This document shows positions 42,362-53,023 of a DNA stretch of 64,000 nucleotides, in pieces. The stretch lies in contig OX352772.1 in the NCBI GenBank assembly GCA_947095535.1, positions 214,689,222 to 214,753,221 on the forward strand, in the 5' to 3' direction. The notes beneath the pieces are model-generated. The model saw only the letters and a list, made by a program, of their open reading frames with translations, did no database searches and was not told the origin of the DNA. Position 1 is the stretch's first letter; every line of letters starts with the position of its first letter. Origin of the DNA: Poecilobothrus nobilitatus. Its lineage: Eukaryota > Arthropoda > Insecta > Diptera > Dolichopodidae. The position numbers and the translations under genes are program-made.

Positions 42362-43114
42362 ATGCACAAAGATTTAGCGTTGAAGGCCTACAAAGTTCAA
42401 TTGACACAAGAATTGTCGCCAGAAGATCATTCCATGTGTCAGGATTTTGCCAATTGGATACTGGAACAAAAAGACGATTTTCCAAAAACTATCGTCTTTT
42501 CGGACGAAGCACATTTCGAGATCGGTGGCTAGGATAATAATCAAAACTGCCGTATTTGGGGAGAGGAAAGCCCTCGCATAATCCAAGAGAAGCCAATGCA
42601 TCCACAAAGAGTCACTATTTGGTGTGCATTGTGGTCTGATGGTGTGATTGGTCCGTACTTTTTCGAAAATGATGCTGGAAGAGCCATAACCGTTAACGGT
42701 ACCATTTATTGCGACATGATCACAACTTTTTTATGGCCAAAACTGAAAAATATTGATACTAAAGATATGTGGTTTTACGAAGATGGGGCTACGTATCATA
42801 CAGATAGAGAAACACTGCAATAACTTCATACAAAGTTTACAGACCGTGTTATTTCTAGATTCGGTGACGTGAATTAGCCTTCAAGATCCTGCGATTTGAC
42901 ATCGTTAGACTTCTTCCTCTGGGGCTATGTGAAACAACAGTTTTACAAGGATAATCCTCGAAACGTTGAAGCTTTGAAAGCAGAAATTATTCGAGTTATT
43001 GGTGAGGTAAAGCCGCAACTATGCCAGAATGTGACCGAAAATTTTGATAAAATAATCAGGTGCTGTAAAGACGCAAGAGGTGGTCACATGAGAGATATCA
43101 TTTTCAGAGTATAA
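42362..43114 (+). pseudogene. Mariner-family transposase, left palindrome arm
   Basis: C-terminal two thirds of a Tc1/mariner-type transposase (DDE/D, cut-and-paste into TA). One frame runs from 42362 to the TAA after FRV, with in-frame stops at 42530-42532, 42821-42823 and 42875-42877. Visible motifs are IVFSDEAHFEIGG with the first catalytic Asp, VTIWCALWSDGVIGPYFFEN, EDGATYHT with the second Asp and CDLTSLDFFLWGYVK with the third, then RGGHMRDIIF at the C-terminus. The DNA-binding N-terminal part is missing. The presumed right terminal repeat (TTTGAAAGACCCTTTA) is near 43241-43256; no left repeat is found. Confidence 0.9.
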
Positions 43115-43375
43115 ATGGCAAACATTGTATTTCAAAAATAAATAAAAACTTTTTTTAAAATAATAAACTTTTTAAAAATAAATAAAAACCAGTTTCAATT
43201 CAAGTTCTATGTCTTTTAATTATTTACTTCTGAAAACTCAATTTGAAAGACCCTTTATTTAGGGTCTTACTAAGCGGGCTAATGTGTATTAATTTATACT
43301 AAACTTACTACAAAATACCAAAAATTATATATTATTATGTATATGCAATATGGATAATATATAGCGTAGCCGATA
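43115..43375. other. Mariner 3' end and DINE-1-related segment
   Basis: Contains the presumed right end of the mariner, a short duplication of its tip (CCCTTTATTTAGGGTCTTACT), and then TACTAAGCGGGCTAATGTGTATTAA-like sequence that resembles 26580-26640 of the DINE-1-like element. It suggests the mariner had inserted in a DINE-1-like copy before the palindrome formed. Confidence 0.5.
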
Positions 43376-45087
43376 CAGTTATTGACACCCTTAAGAAAAA
43401 TTTGATTTTGCGTTATTATAACTAATTAAAGCAAAGTGTTTAGAATAATTTTAATAAGATTAAATGATATTTAGGAACTTAACTTTTAGTATTAATTACT
43501 TATTTTAAGTTATTATAATTTAATAAATACAAAAAACAACTTTTTTCAAAAAATGGCTAAAAGGTAGAGTTTTTGACACCCCGAGTACAAATATTGACAC
43601 GTGCAAATTGTACAATTCAAACTTTGATGCAATGTTTATAAAATAATTATCTTTTTTGGTTAAAATAAAAACAACGCTTTAAATGCTTTAAATATAACAA
43701 TGTTTAAAAAATAATTCATTTATTTTTAAATTTATTTTTATTAAAAATTAAAAATTAAGTTAAAAATAAAAATCACAATTCTCCAGTAAAACCTTCATGG
43801 TAAAATTAAAATTAAAATAACACAACTAAAATTTTTTTTAATTAATACTTCAAATAGCTATATAGCTATTATTTCCTTATACTAATTATTTTAATTTGTT
43901 TAATTAGATTTATTTGCGAATTTCAACAGTTTTTAAGCGGCTTAAAAGCAGCAACATCGGCTGGTTGAAGAATTTGTGTTGCATTGGGATACAAAGCTAT
44001 TCAAATAATTCCTAATTTATCGCAAAGTTTACTGACATTAAATGTAAGATGAGTGCTATGACCGTCAACAAAATAAATTATTGGAAATTGTGCCCCTGTC
44101 TTTATTACATATGGATTAGAAACTTTGGATATGTACTCGTAGATAATTTCTTTGGTCATCCATCCATTTTCGCTAACACCAAGGCCCCATGCTTTTGGTA
44201 AAGATTTTCCTATTTCTTCGGGTACTTCCTATTTACTCGGGTTTATATGGATAAATTACCATAGGAGGAACCATTTTGTCAGAAGCTGGGAAAGAGAACA
44301 TCACGGTTAAATTGGCCTTAGCTACTCTTCGGTCTACTTCATATATATTTCTGGCCCCTTTCGCAGCGAGGGCAACCTTGGTTTTTGGCCATAACAAAAA
44401 ATTGGTTTCGTCGGCCTGCTTCATCCAAAATGTTCAACCAATTATTTTCCACTAAAAATTTTTCGATACAAACAAACCATGACCTTATATCATCAGCTGC
44501 AACTGTAGAACTTGCCGAAGTAACAGGATTTGGTGTTCTAAAACTTATCTTCGGATGTCTCCGAAAAAAAGCTTTATACCAACCATCTCCGAGAACATTC
44601 TTTTCTCCGAAGGGGTGTTCTCTTGGAGCATCCGTTAGGAACTCCTTTACAGCGTGTAAAACATCTTCTTTTCTTTTCGAAAATCCTTTTTTTGCGTCGT
44701 GAGTATCCAGTTTTCAATGATGTTCTCTTCATCTTCCGTTAAAACTGTTGAGGGACCTGGGCGAGTCTTAATAAATTTAGGGCCAAGTCGGAAGATTAAT
44801 GTTGCTCTAGGTATCCCATATACCTTTGCCGCTTTTTTTATTGACATGCCGTTCTTTATTTCAATGAGGGCTTTTTGGAGCTGTTCTTCATCATATTTTA
44901 AATTTTTTCTTGGCATTTTAGCAGCTAAAGTATTAACAAAATTTTTATTTTTTTTGTTAAAAAGCGTATTTAAAATTAATTTAATTTTAAGATATATTTT
45001 TATGAAAGATTTAATATACCCACATTTATTGACACCATCGATGTACTTCCATAGAAACAATTATTGATACCACGGTGTCAATAATAG
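43376..45087 (-). mobile_element. Pogo-like DNA transposon, defective
   Basis: About 1.7 kb bounded by short inverted ends, CAGTTATTGACACC at left and CTATTATTGACACC as reverse complement of the right. The word ATTGACAC recurs several times near both ends (43560-43600 and 45030-45085), as subterminal transposase-binding repeats might. The left flank is TA as expected for this group; the right flank is AA, so the duplication is imperfect. A minus-strand CENP-B/pogo-type transposase lies inside. It interrupts only the left palindrome arm. Confidence 0.75.
43915..44916 (-). pseudogene. Pogo/Tigger-like transposase (psq HTH plus DDE), frameshifted
   Basis: Starts MPRKNLKYDEEQL at 44916, after an upstream open stretch that is not part of the protein. 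The N-terminus is a pipsqueak-type helix-turn-helix (SIKKAAKVYGIPRATL), followed after a frame break near 44690 by a CENP-B-type second domain (GWYKAFFRRHPKISFRTP) and the start of the DDE catalytic domain (an NILDEADETNF segment near 44420 with Asp). The frame 44424-44233 continues to MVIYPYKPE, then breaks; beyond it, in another frame, IIYFVDGHSTHL with the second Asp, the IALYPNATQILQPADVA block and its final Asp are readable to about 43925. Two or more frameshifts inactivate it. The plus-strand frames 44385-44702 and 44699-45067 are antisense shadows. Confidence 0.85.
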
Positions 45088-45684
45088 AATAAGCGGAATA
45101 TACCTTCTACGTCCACGAATTATACGTATATATATTATATACGTAACAATATATATGATTGTTATATAGCGCCATATACATTGCATTATTTCTTTAAAAA
45201 TATTTCATTCATACAATAATTTCTTATAAATACAACATAATACGTATATCCGCCGCTATATATATATATATATATATTTCATATATAAATATATATATAT
45301 ATATATGTGGGGTGGATATTTTTTCACAACAACAAAAATAAAAAAAAATATCACCAATTAAAAATAAAAAAACACTTACTTATATACAGCACTAGTTAAT
45401 ATATATTTTTTTGGTTATTATCCAAATCTGCATACATGATACACCTAAAAAGAATATTATTTTATAACTAATAATAAAATAATATTTTATACTTATCTTT
45501 TGCAGCTCCACATCTCTAGTAGCTCAGAGATGTATATTTCCATCCACTATTATTAATCTAATTTTCTTTCTTATTACATTAAATTTGCTTCTTGTTTATT
45601 TATATTCAAATTCAAAATATAAATAATTTGACATTTTCATCACAACATATTTGAGCGAAACAACAACATTTTAAGAGATGGCAT
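45088..45684 (+). repeat. Inner palindrome arm, left
   Basis: Near-identical to the reverse complement of 45926-46478. It contains TA dinucleotide runs (45261-45305), GTGGGGTGGATATTTTTTCAC, the word CAGAGATGTATATTTCCATCC and CATCACAACATATTTGAGCG. It encodes nothing. Long stems of this quality can extrude or be resolved by nucleases, so survival of both arms suggests a young structure. Confidence 0.85.
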
Positions 45685-45925
45685 TATTTGATAAACGTTT
45701 GCCGCTGGGGGAGCAAAGTAGTGTTTATTGAAATTAAATAAATCAATCAATGGAGATTAATCATCTAAATTTAAGTTTAAAGGTGAATGAACTCTTTTCA
45801 TTTTTTTATCTAAAGCTATTATTTTTGATTATTATAAAAGAAGAAAAGAAATTGGAAAGAAGGATTGGTATCCGTGGACGTAGAAGGTGAAACACCTAAA
45901 GCTAAAACATTAATCATATAATTAT
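45685..45925. other. Palindrome spacer
   Basis: Loop of about 240 bp. It contains CCGTGGACGTAGAAGGT (about 45872-45888), whose reverse complement is found in the left arm at 45103-45120 just after the pogo-like element. Nothing coding is seen. Confidence 0.6.
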
Positions 45926-46478
45926 CATATAATGTCATCTCTTAAAATGTTGTTGTTTCGCTCTAATATGTTGTGATGACAAATGTCAAATTATTTATAT
46001 TTTGAATTTGAATATAAATAAACAAGAAGCAAATCTAATCTAATAAGAAAGAAAATTAGATTAATAATAGTGGATGGAAATATACATCTCTGAGCTACTA
46101 GAGATGTGGAGCTGCAAAAGACAAGTATGAAATATTATTTTATTATTAGTTATAAAATAATATTCTTTTTAGGTGTATCATGTATGCAGATTTGGATAAT
46201 AACCAAAAAAAATATATTAACTAGTGCTGTATATAGGTAAGTGTTTTTTATTTTTAATTGGTGATATTTTTTTATTTCTGTTGTTGTGAAAAAATATCCA
46301 CCCCACATATATATATATATATATTTATATATGAAATATATATATATATAGCGGCGGATATACGTATTATGTTGTATTTATAAGAAATTATTGTATGAAT
46401 GAAATATTTTTAAAGAAATAATGCAATGTATATGGCGCTATATAACAATCATATATATTGTTACGTATATAATATATG
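45926..46478 (-). repeat. Inner palindrome arm, right
   Basis: Partner of 45088-45684. Differences are single bases and small indels (for example the TA run length and an extra AATGTC near 45985). Confidence 0.85.
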
Positions 46479-46804
46479 TATAACATATTTTGTATAATAT
46501 ATGTATAACAATACTATATACAATACATATTATGGTTATCCATATATTATACAAAATACTAAATATATATATTAATATGTATATGCAATGTTATATATAT
46601 ATTATCCATATTGCATATACATAATAATATATAATATTTGGTATTTTGTAGTAAGTTTAGTATAAATTAATACACATTTGCCCGCTTAGTATTAAATAAA
46701 GGGTCTTTCAAATTGAGTTTTCAGAAGTAAATAATTAAAAGACATAAAACTTGAAATGAAACTGGAAAAGTTTTTATTTATTTTTGAAGTACAATGTTTG
46801 CCAT

Positions 46805-47403
46805 TTATACTCTGAAAATGATATCTCCCATGTGACCACCTCTTGCGTCTTTACAGTATATGATTATTTTATCAAAATTTTCGGTCACATTCTGGAACAG
46901 TTGCGGCTTTACCTCACCAATAACTCGAATAATTTCTGCTTTCAAAGGTTCAACGTTTCGAGAATTATCCTTGTAAAACTGTTGTTTCACATAGCCCCAG
47001 AGAAAGAAGTCTGACGATGTCAAATCGCAGGATCTTGAAGGCTAATTCACGTCACCGAATCTAGAAATAACACGGTCTGTAAACTTTGTATGAAGTTATT
47101 GCAGTGTTTCTCTGTCTGTATGATACGTAGCCCCATCTTCGTGAAACCACATATCTTCAGTATCAATATTTCCCAGTTTTGGCCATAAAAAAGTTGTGAT
47201 CATGTCGCGATATATGGTACCGTTAACGGTTATGGCTCTTCCAGCATCATTTTCGAAAAAGTACGCACCAATCACACCACCAGACCACAATGCACACCAA
47301 ACAGTGACTCTTTGTGGATGCATTGGCTTTTCTTGGATCAATTCTCTTGGCAGCAATTCTTGGTTCAATTGAACTTTGCCTTCAACGTAAAATCTTTGTG
47401 CAT
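46805..47403 (-). pseudogene. Mariner-family transposase, right palindrome arm
   Basis: Inverted partner of 42362-43114. Starts at 47403 but has lost about 170 bp between the ELSPED-like segment and IQEKPMHPQ, taking the first catalytic Asp with it. The rest is WCALWSGGVIGAYFFEN, EDGATYHTDRETLQ, then a stop at 47096-47098 and another at 47042-47044, both at the same places as in the left copy, then the SSDFFLWGYVK block with the third Asp and RGGHMGDIIFRV. Shared stops show the source was already dead when the arms arose. Confidence 0.9.
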
Positions 47404-47526
47404 AATAGTTTTAATTCGAAAAAAAAACAAAAGCAATTATTATAGTTTTATTTTTTATTTATAACACTTTATTTATTTTTTTATTCGCGCTTATATATTT
47501 TTTTTCATTTTATATTATTTTTTTCC

Positions 47527-48170
47527 TTATTGCCCCTTTTGGGAGCATAGGATATCTACTAGGCTAGGATAACTCCATCTGATTCTATTCGGAGCAGTTA
47601 TTTTTGCTTCCTCCCATGTTTTTTCATTTGAGGTTAGTTCCTCTAGTATCGTACGCCTCCAGGTGTTATTGGGGCGACCTCGTCTTCGGGTTCCTTGTGG
47701 GTTCCAATCTAGTGCTTCCCTTGCTATACATTCTTGCGGCTTTCTAAGTTTGTGCCCTATCCATCTCCATTTTTTCCTTTTGATCTCTTGCCTAATCGGT
47801 TCTACTTTGGCAATCTTCCATAGATCATTATTATTTATTGTATTTATCCTGTATACTCTGCATACAATTCTTAGACGCTTATTAATGAAAACCTGTTGTT
47901 TCTGTGTAATGTTGTTCGTAACTAACCAGGTTTCACTTCCATATGTTAAGATGGTCTTTACGCAGGTTCTAAATATTCTCAATTTTATATCCCTGGGTAT
48001 TTGTGTATTTTTCCATATTGGCTGTAAGTGGCCGAATATTGTACCCTGGCTTTTTTTGTTCTGTTTTCAATGTCGGCGTTTATGTTTCTGCTGTTATTTA
48101 TAATGTAGCCTAAGTAGTGGAAGTTATCTACATATTCGAGTGGTGTGTTGTTTATCACTACATTTTACTC
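47527..48170 (-). pseudogene. RTE-type LINE C-terminal region
   Basis: Open from 47982 (151 residues). Contains TILTYGSETWLVT, an FINKRLRIVCRVYRI segment, the WRWIGHKLRKPQECIAREAL block, then WNPQGTRRRGRPNNTWRRTI and a Cys near the end. This pattern is the conserved end of RTE-like ORF2 in insects and molluscs. Upstream, 48170-47990 has the thumb with YVDNFHYLGYIIN and a frame break. Confidence 0.85.
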
Positions 48171-49151
48171 TACATTATCAAGTGGGTTGTTGATGTTGAT
48201 GGCCATAGCTTTCGTCTTCTCGATATTTATTTCAATTCCCACACTTCGAGCAAATGTTACTAGTTGGTCTATTTTAGTTTGTATGTTATTTATTGTATGC
48301 GATAGCATGCAAATGTCATCGGTATAGTCTAGATTTTTTTTTGAGACTAATCTCTTTCATGATGTTATCTAGCACTACTGTGAAGAGAATTAGTGACATT
48401 GGGCAACCCTGCTTTACTCCTATGTTGATGATGAATGGTTCGTTGGTTTTATCATTGTGGAGTACTGAGAGTTTTGTCTCTTCATACATGTTCTGTATTA
48501 TTTCTATTAATTTTTCCGGGAAATTTCGATTTCTAAGTGCTTTCCATAAGGCTTTTCTACTTATACAATCAAATGCTTTCTTGAAGTCGATGAACACCAC
48601 GTATAATGGGGCTCGCCATTCTATTAATTGTTTAACGATGATTCTGAGCGTATTAACCTGGTCTATGCAGCTTCTATGGGGCGGAATCCTGCTTGTTCAT
48701 CTCTTATTTGGTTCTCTAGTTTCTCCTGTAGCCTTGTTTGTATTATAGTTGCCATAATTTTGTAGATTGTGTTTAGCACTGTTATGCCTCTCAAGTTGTC
48801 GCACTTGGTAAGATCACTTTTCTTAGGAAGTTTGATGATTACTCCATTTTTGCATGTGGCCGGTAATGTACCCTCATCCCATGTCAATGAGATGTGAGGT
48901 TCTACCAGCTCGGCTGATGTTTCTGGGTCTATTTTTATAATTTCAGCTGAAAGAACATCTTCGCCTGTTGTTTTGTTTATTTTTAGCTTTCTTATTGCCT
49001 CTTTGATCTCTGTTTTGGATGGTTTATTTATTCTGATGTTGTAATTGTTGTTGTTGTTATTTGTTCGTCTGTCTTCTTCTTGGTTAGAATCGCTGGTATT
49101 ACTTGTTTCTGCGAAGTGTGGCCTTCTTATTCGGGTTTGTTTTCGGGACAT
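48171..49151 (-). pseudogene. RTE-type LINE reverse transcriptase
   Basis: The frame 49151-48663 covers fingers: KTTGEDVLSAEII, LPATCKNGVIIKLPKKSDLTKC, NLRGITVLNTIYKIMATII and RDEQAGFRP. 48600-48316 continues with VFIDFKKAFDCISRKALW (motif A, Asp), IGVKQGCPMSLILF, and after a one-base slip near 48330 YTDDICMLSH (motif C; relatives often have YADD) and the EIN-IEKTKAM segment. Two frame breaks are visible. Catalytic Asp residues remain. Confidence 0.88.
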
Positions 49152-49759
49152 AGTTCAGCATTTTGGTCTTTGATTCGGTGATTTTTGTTGTTTCTTTTGT
49201 CAGTGAGATTTACGGTTTTAAGTATCTCTCTTGAGTTATTTTGTATTGCAGCCGTTTCAGCCTTGTTTGCGAGATCGTTAATGTATGTTATTTTGTCTCT
49301 TCTTGCAGCTCTTTTGACTTACTTAGTGATATTAATGTATTGTTGTCTTAAAGCGTTATTGATATTCAAATGTTGTTTTAGACTATTTCTTTGAGTGATT
49401 ATGTTCCAGGTGTTATTGGAAACCCATATTTTTCTTTGTGGCTGAATTGTCCCGAGTTGTTCTTCTGCTGTGTTTTTGAGAGTCTTGACAATATGTTCCC
49501 TTGTGTGTGGTTGGCCTATTGGGAGGCTTTGGTGTATTGTTTCTATCATATTATTTCTTGCGTTTAATGTTGCGGAGTTCTTCATCTTTCTTCTTATATT
49601 TCTTCGTGATTTTCTTTTGTATTTGTGCCATATTCTAACATCTCCGGTTATTAATTTTAGGTCGCTTCCTATATCTGCACCTCTCTTATTTCTGACATCT
49701 TGCAGTCTGTTTCTTCATTTTCTGCTGATACATATATGGTCAATTTGCTTTTTTGTTTG
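49152..49759 (-). pseudogene. RTE-type LINE linker between endonuclease and RT
   Basis: Contains 49585-49319 with MKNSATLNARNNMIETIHQS, HTREHIVKTLKNTAEEQLG and ISNNTWNIITQR-like words, typical of the helical linker of this LINE type (relatives read WISNETWNLIEKR). Broken upstream. Confidence 0.7.
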
Positions 49760-50470
49760 ACATTTTGGTGAGGTCCATGTATACTTATGCATGTCTTTAT
49801 GGGGGAATAACGATAATTAGTTGGAATGTTTGGCATAAATTTATGAGTCTTTCTCTGTTATTATTTTTAACTTCGCAGCCATGTGGCTCTATTGTATCTT
49901 TTACAACTTGATTGTCTGATTCTGTTTTAGCATTGAAATCACCCATTAGATTCGTAATATCACCTTTTCTTAAGCTCTTTAACGCTGTTGTTAATTGTGC
50001 ATAGAAGTCGTCTTTAATCTCATTTTCTGCGTCTTCTGTAGGTGCGTAGTATTGTATTACCAATATACATACTTTTAATTCTTGTCGCAAATCATGCCAT
50101 GAGTATTCGAACTGATATTGGCTTTCAGCTGCTTAGTGAGTTGCGAAAATTTCTTGTTATTTTGGTACCTACTCCGCTTTCGCCCCCTTTATCTTTCCCA
50201 CTGTATATAAGTTTATTACCATTTGTTGTTATTTCTTCTCCACTTTTGTTTCACCTCATTTCGCTAATTCCGAGGATATCTAAGTTGTATTTGCTCATTT
50301 GTTGTTCTATTTGCGCCAATTTGGATGCTTCTCGTAGCGTTCTTACATTACATTCTCCAATTCTTGTCCTTTTGACTGCATTAAATGTTGTTATCGTGAT
50401 TTCATTTCTGTATCGGAGGCTCCGCCTTGTGTTTCGAATCGTTTTTTCCTTTTTTCGATTAAGTAAATAA
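49760..50470 (-). pseudogene. RTE-type LINE endonuclease
   Basis: AP-endonuclease-like (EEP) domain. From 50390 leftwards an N-terminal part reads CNVRTLREASKLAQIEQQM and ILGISEMR (catalytic Glu), then GNKLIYSGKDKGG and VGTKITRN; a shift near 50090 leads to 50090-49797 with VIQYYAPTEDAENEIKDDFY and MGDFNAKTESDN (catalytic Asp-Asn pair). In-frame stops in the first part show decay. Confidence 0.82.
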
Positions 50471-50831
50471 TTGATCTATTGTAATCTATCTACAAGATGT
50501 CTCTTCTTAATTTTTTCCCTGGTGTCATCTATCTTCTTTGGAATGCGTGCTACCATTGTAAGTGTGTATATGCCCTGAGAAATATGCCTTCTCTTATCAA
50601 TTTTTGACATATGCACATGCATGTATATAGGTTATTGTTATTTTTTCAGTATTAATTATAAAGTTATAGAGTATAGCAAGAAACACGATTATAGGTATAT
50701 TTTTATATTATTTGTTACTAATTATTTGTTGTTTATATTTTTAGGTATAGAATATTAGATTATAATTTTTTTTTTTTTAATTATATTATTTATTTATAAT
50801 TATATATATATTAAATTATTGGATTATGGTA
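50471..50831. other. AT-rich spacer
   Basis: No recognised content beyond AT-rich sequence and a poly-T run (50768-50778). Confidence 0.5.
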
Positions 50832-50904
50832 TCTCCCACAGGAAATCGAACCCGAGTGATTAGATTGTAAGGTTACGCTCTAACCACCTAGGCTAAGTAG
50901 GAGA
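50832..50904 (-). repeat. tRNA-like sequence (tRNA pseudogene or SINE head)
   Basis: 73 bases on the minus strand with a good acceptor stem (TCTCCTA against TGGGAGA), an A-box-like TAGCCTAGGTGG and a B box GGGTTCGATTTCC. The anticodon and D stems do not pair well and the T stem has mismatches, so a working tRNA is unlikely. No CCA is expected in a eukaryotic gene. I see no obvious SINE body. Confidence 0.5.
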
Positions 50905-51229
50905 TTCGCACATATATATATTATAGTTAATTTGAAAATACAAAATATTTCTTTTCATTCTTATTTTAATCCTTTAAGTTAGATTTCGTTTTTTACTTTT
51001 TTAAAAAAAGTGCAATGTACTGACCACATGCTTATTACTTTTCTATTTCTTCATATATAATATAGATCAGAACATTGCTTAAAAAAAATTAACGTTTGTC
51101 GTGAAATAAGAATAAGCAAAAAATATTTTTCAAGTACAACGTACTTTTTCTTTAAACGTTTTTTGTTTTGTTCGTAATATGAAACCGTAATAATATTTAA
51201 AATAAAAAAGGAGAAACATTATTAGAATT

Positions 51230-51720
51230 TAGTTTAAACGTAAGAAAGAGTTCTAACGTAAAGAGAGTTATATTATATCCTTCGTTTTAGGTTCTCTTCT
51301 AACCCTTCGTTGAGGGTTAGTAATGTTATAATTTATAATACCCCCACTGTTAGTTTGAGGCTCCGACGAAGTATTTATTACAATTTTTTGTTTTCATACT
51401 ATTTTTTTTAAGACGAATAACATAGCTATTGCAAACATGATCTTTATGAAATTTATTGATGAGTTTAGTAAAATGTTTTCTGTTTTTTTATTCAAAATAT
51501 TATTAATTTTATTTCTATTATCTGTAATGTGTCTTAAATGTATACTTTCAAAATTTAAATACTCTATGGTATTGTTTTCCACTATATTTGTGGTGAAGTA
51601 AAGTAGAATTACATTATCATTTATTGTAATGAATGAATTTTACATATAACGCGCCGTTTAAGCTAATTTTACAATTTTCCTCTTTTATTAAGTAACTCTC
51701 TATAACGGTGAAATTTGAGA
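51230..51720 (-). pseudogene. env: Errantivirus E remnant: env C-terminus and LTR start
   Basis: The minus frame 51582-51394 (62 residues) has a short ectodomain end followed by one hydrophobic membrane segment and a charged tip (VLKKIV), the layout of errantiviral Env tails. On its left, the minus strand gives AACTAACAGTGGGGGTATTATAA near 51350-51330, a purine run that could be the polypurine tract before an LTR. Upstream to 51720 further env-like words occur in broken frames. The identification depends on the pattern and is moderate. Confidence 0.5.
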
Positions 51721-51756
51721 ATTACCTTGAAATATATATACATATAATACATTCTT

Positions 51757-51794
<38 letters not shown>

Positions 51795-51806
51795 CATACT
51801 AACATA

Positions 51807-51839
<33 letters not shown>

Positions 51840-51840
51840 C
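51757..51840. repeat. TA dinucleotide microsatellite
   Basis: Two long TA runs (51765-51793 and 51808-51837) separated by a short AACATACT motif. The minus-strand frame 51758-51991 is a by-product. Confidence 0.9.
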
Positions 51841-51869
51841 AATACCAATTATAATAAGAATGTTGATAT

Positions 51870-53023
51870 ATATGACATATACATATGATATATACATATA
51901 TATCAACATTCTTGTTATCTATACACCATTCATTCATTAGTGACATATACCATATGTAAATAAACATGATATATAAGTACATAAGTATCATATAACTACG
52001 AATTCTACAAGAAACCGTTAAATTTTTTATTCATTAAACATTTTTTGTACTGCGCATTATCCTCAACAATTTTAAATTATCGAGTAAACAAAAATAATTC
52101 AAATAAAAAATCGTTGAAGAAATTGTTAGAAAAATTAAAGAAAGATCAAGTCACACTTTCGTCAATTTTAAGGTAATCCTATAATTTAATTTTTATGTAT
52201 TAGTTCAAAAAAATTTGAACCGGTTTTAAACAGGGGCTTTACACAGGAACAGGGGTTTAAAAATAGGGAATTTTCAGTTTTTGACCCTTTACACTCCTGA
52301 CTTGTTTCCAAACCTCTAATCAATTTCATGTTTCCTTGAACCGTTTAGAAGATAGAAGAGTTAAAGGTTTTGCAATAATTCAGTTTTGTATAACGGTAAA
52401 TTATAACACCGTATAGCACATCTATATATTTATTATATACATATTTGTAAAGCTCATAACAGCATCTATCGTTTGGTATTTTCAGATTGAAGATATACCT
52501 TATAGAACTTGTGTTATAACAATTTAGATATAAAGCTTTTTCGAACTTTGGGAGACTGTAGCTCCGTGGATGGAGTTACAGAAAAAAATTCTTATATAAA
52601 ATTAATTAATTTAGGATACCTATCCGTAATTAAAATTTTCTGACTCTACTTCAAACGATGCAGAACTTTTAAAAAATTGAAATAAAAAATATGGAGATCA
52701 AAGAGCTACCCGAGAGCTACCCGAAGCTACCCGAACTACCGTAAGAGTTACCCGAAGTCTTGATTGGAACTCAACCAAAAAAAATAGAGAACCCACAAAT
52801 TTATCCCACAATAGTTAGGGTTAATTTCAATACTCTATCCTTCTTAGTTAGCGTTTTTGAGTTAGCGTTCTGACGGGCGGAAGGACGGGCAAACCTTAAT
52901 CTACTCAGAATTTGATTCTGATCCTATCCATGGCTTTGAAGGTACATCTAGCTAGCTTATTTCGAAGTGTTACAAACGGAGGAGTAATTTTATTATATTC
53001 GATACTTATCGTAAGGGTATAAA
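51870..53023 (-). mobile_element. Old DINE-1-like element copy
   Basis: Runs parallel to 27390-28521: CATTCATTAGTGACATATAC, GAAACCGTTAAATT, ATTATCGAGTAAA, CACACTTTCGTCAATTT, GAACCGTTTAGAAGATAGAAG, TTTGAGTTAGCGTTCTGACGG, and the end TATCGTAAGGGTAT. It is much more diverged and indel-rich; the GACG tract has decayed (52871-52893). The left part of the element is missing or lost in the TA repeats. It shows that the family has been active over a long period. Confidence 0.75.

Larger units (their letters stand above)
42262..47505. repeat. Large palindrome with mariner remnants in both arms
   Basis: Left arm 42262-43375 plus 45088-45684 matches the reverse complement of right arm 45926-47505. Each arm runs from AAGTGCGAATAAAAAA through a mariner remnant, an AAGCGGG/CTACAAAATACC segment related to the DINE-1-like element, AT dinucleotide repeats, and a GTGGGGTGGATATTTTTTCAC segment, to AACATTTTAAGAGATG. 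The left arm alone holds a 1.7 kb pogo-like insertion (43376-45087). The spacer is about 240 bp (45685-45925). Arms are very similar in the inner 560 bp and less so outside; the right arm lacks about 170 bp of mariner. Confidence 0.85.
47520..50470 (-). mobile_element. RTE-type LINE, nearly full ORF2 but broken
   Basis: Minus strand, reading endonuclease (50440-49760), linker, reverse transcriptase (49151-48170) and a C-terminal WRWIGH/RRRGRP domain (47982-47527). The endonuclease resembles the craniofacial development protein 2-like proteins in databases, which derive from such elements. The left end abuts the palindrome at about 47505 without a clear A tail. Frameshifts and stops separate the domains. 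Confidence 0.82.

Noticed and set aside
44385..45067. Plus-strand frames of 105 and 122 codons
   Set aside because: They are antisense to the pogo-like transposase, whose motifs on the minus strand explain the open frames.
47663..50470. Several plus-strand hydrophobic frames (for example 47663-48103, 48293-48748, 50042-50470)
   Set aside because: They are antisense shadows of the RTE-type LINE on the minus strand.
50832..50904. Functional tRNA gene
   Set aside because: Acceptor stem and promoter boxes are good but anticodon, D and T stems pair poorly; a tRNA-derived pseudogene or SINE is more likely.
51758..51991. Minus-strand Tyr-Ile repeat protein
   Set aside because: Translation of TA dinucleotide repeats.
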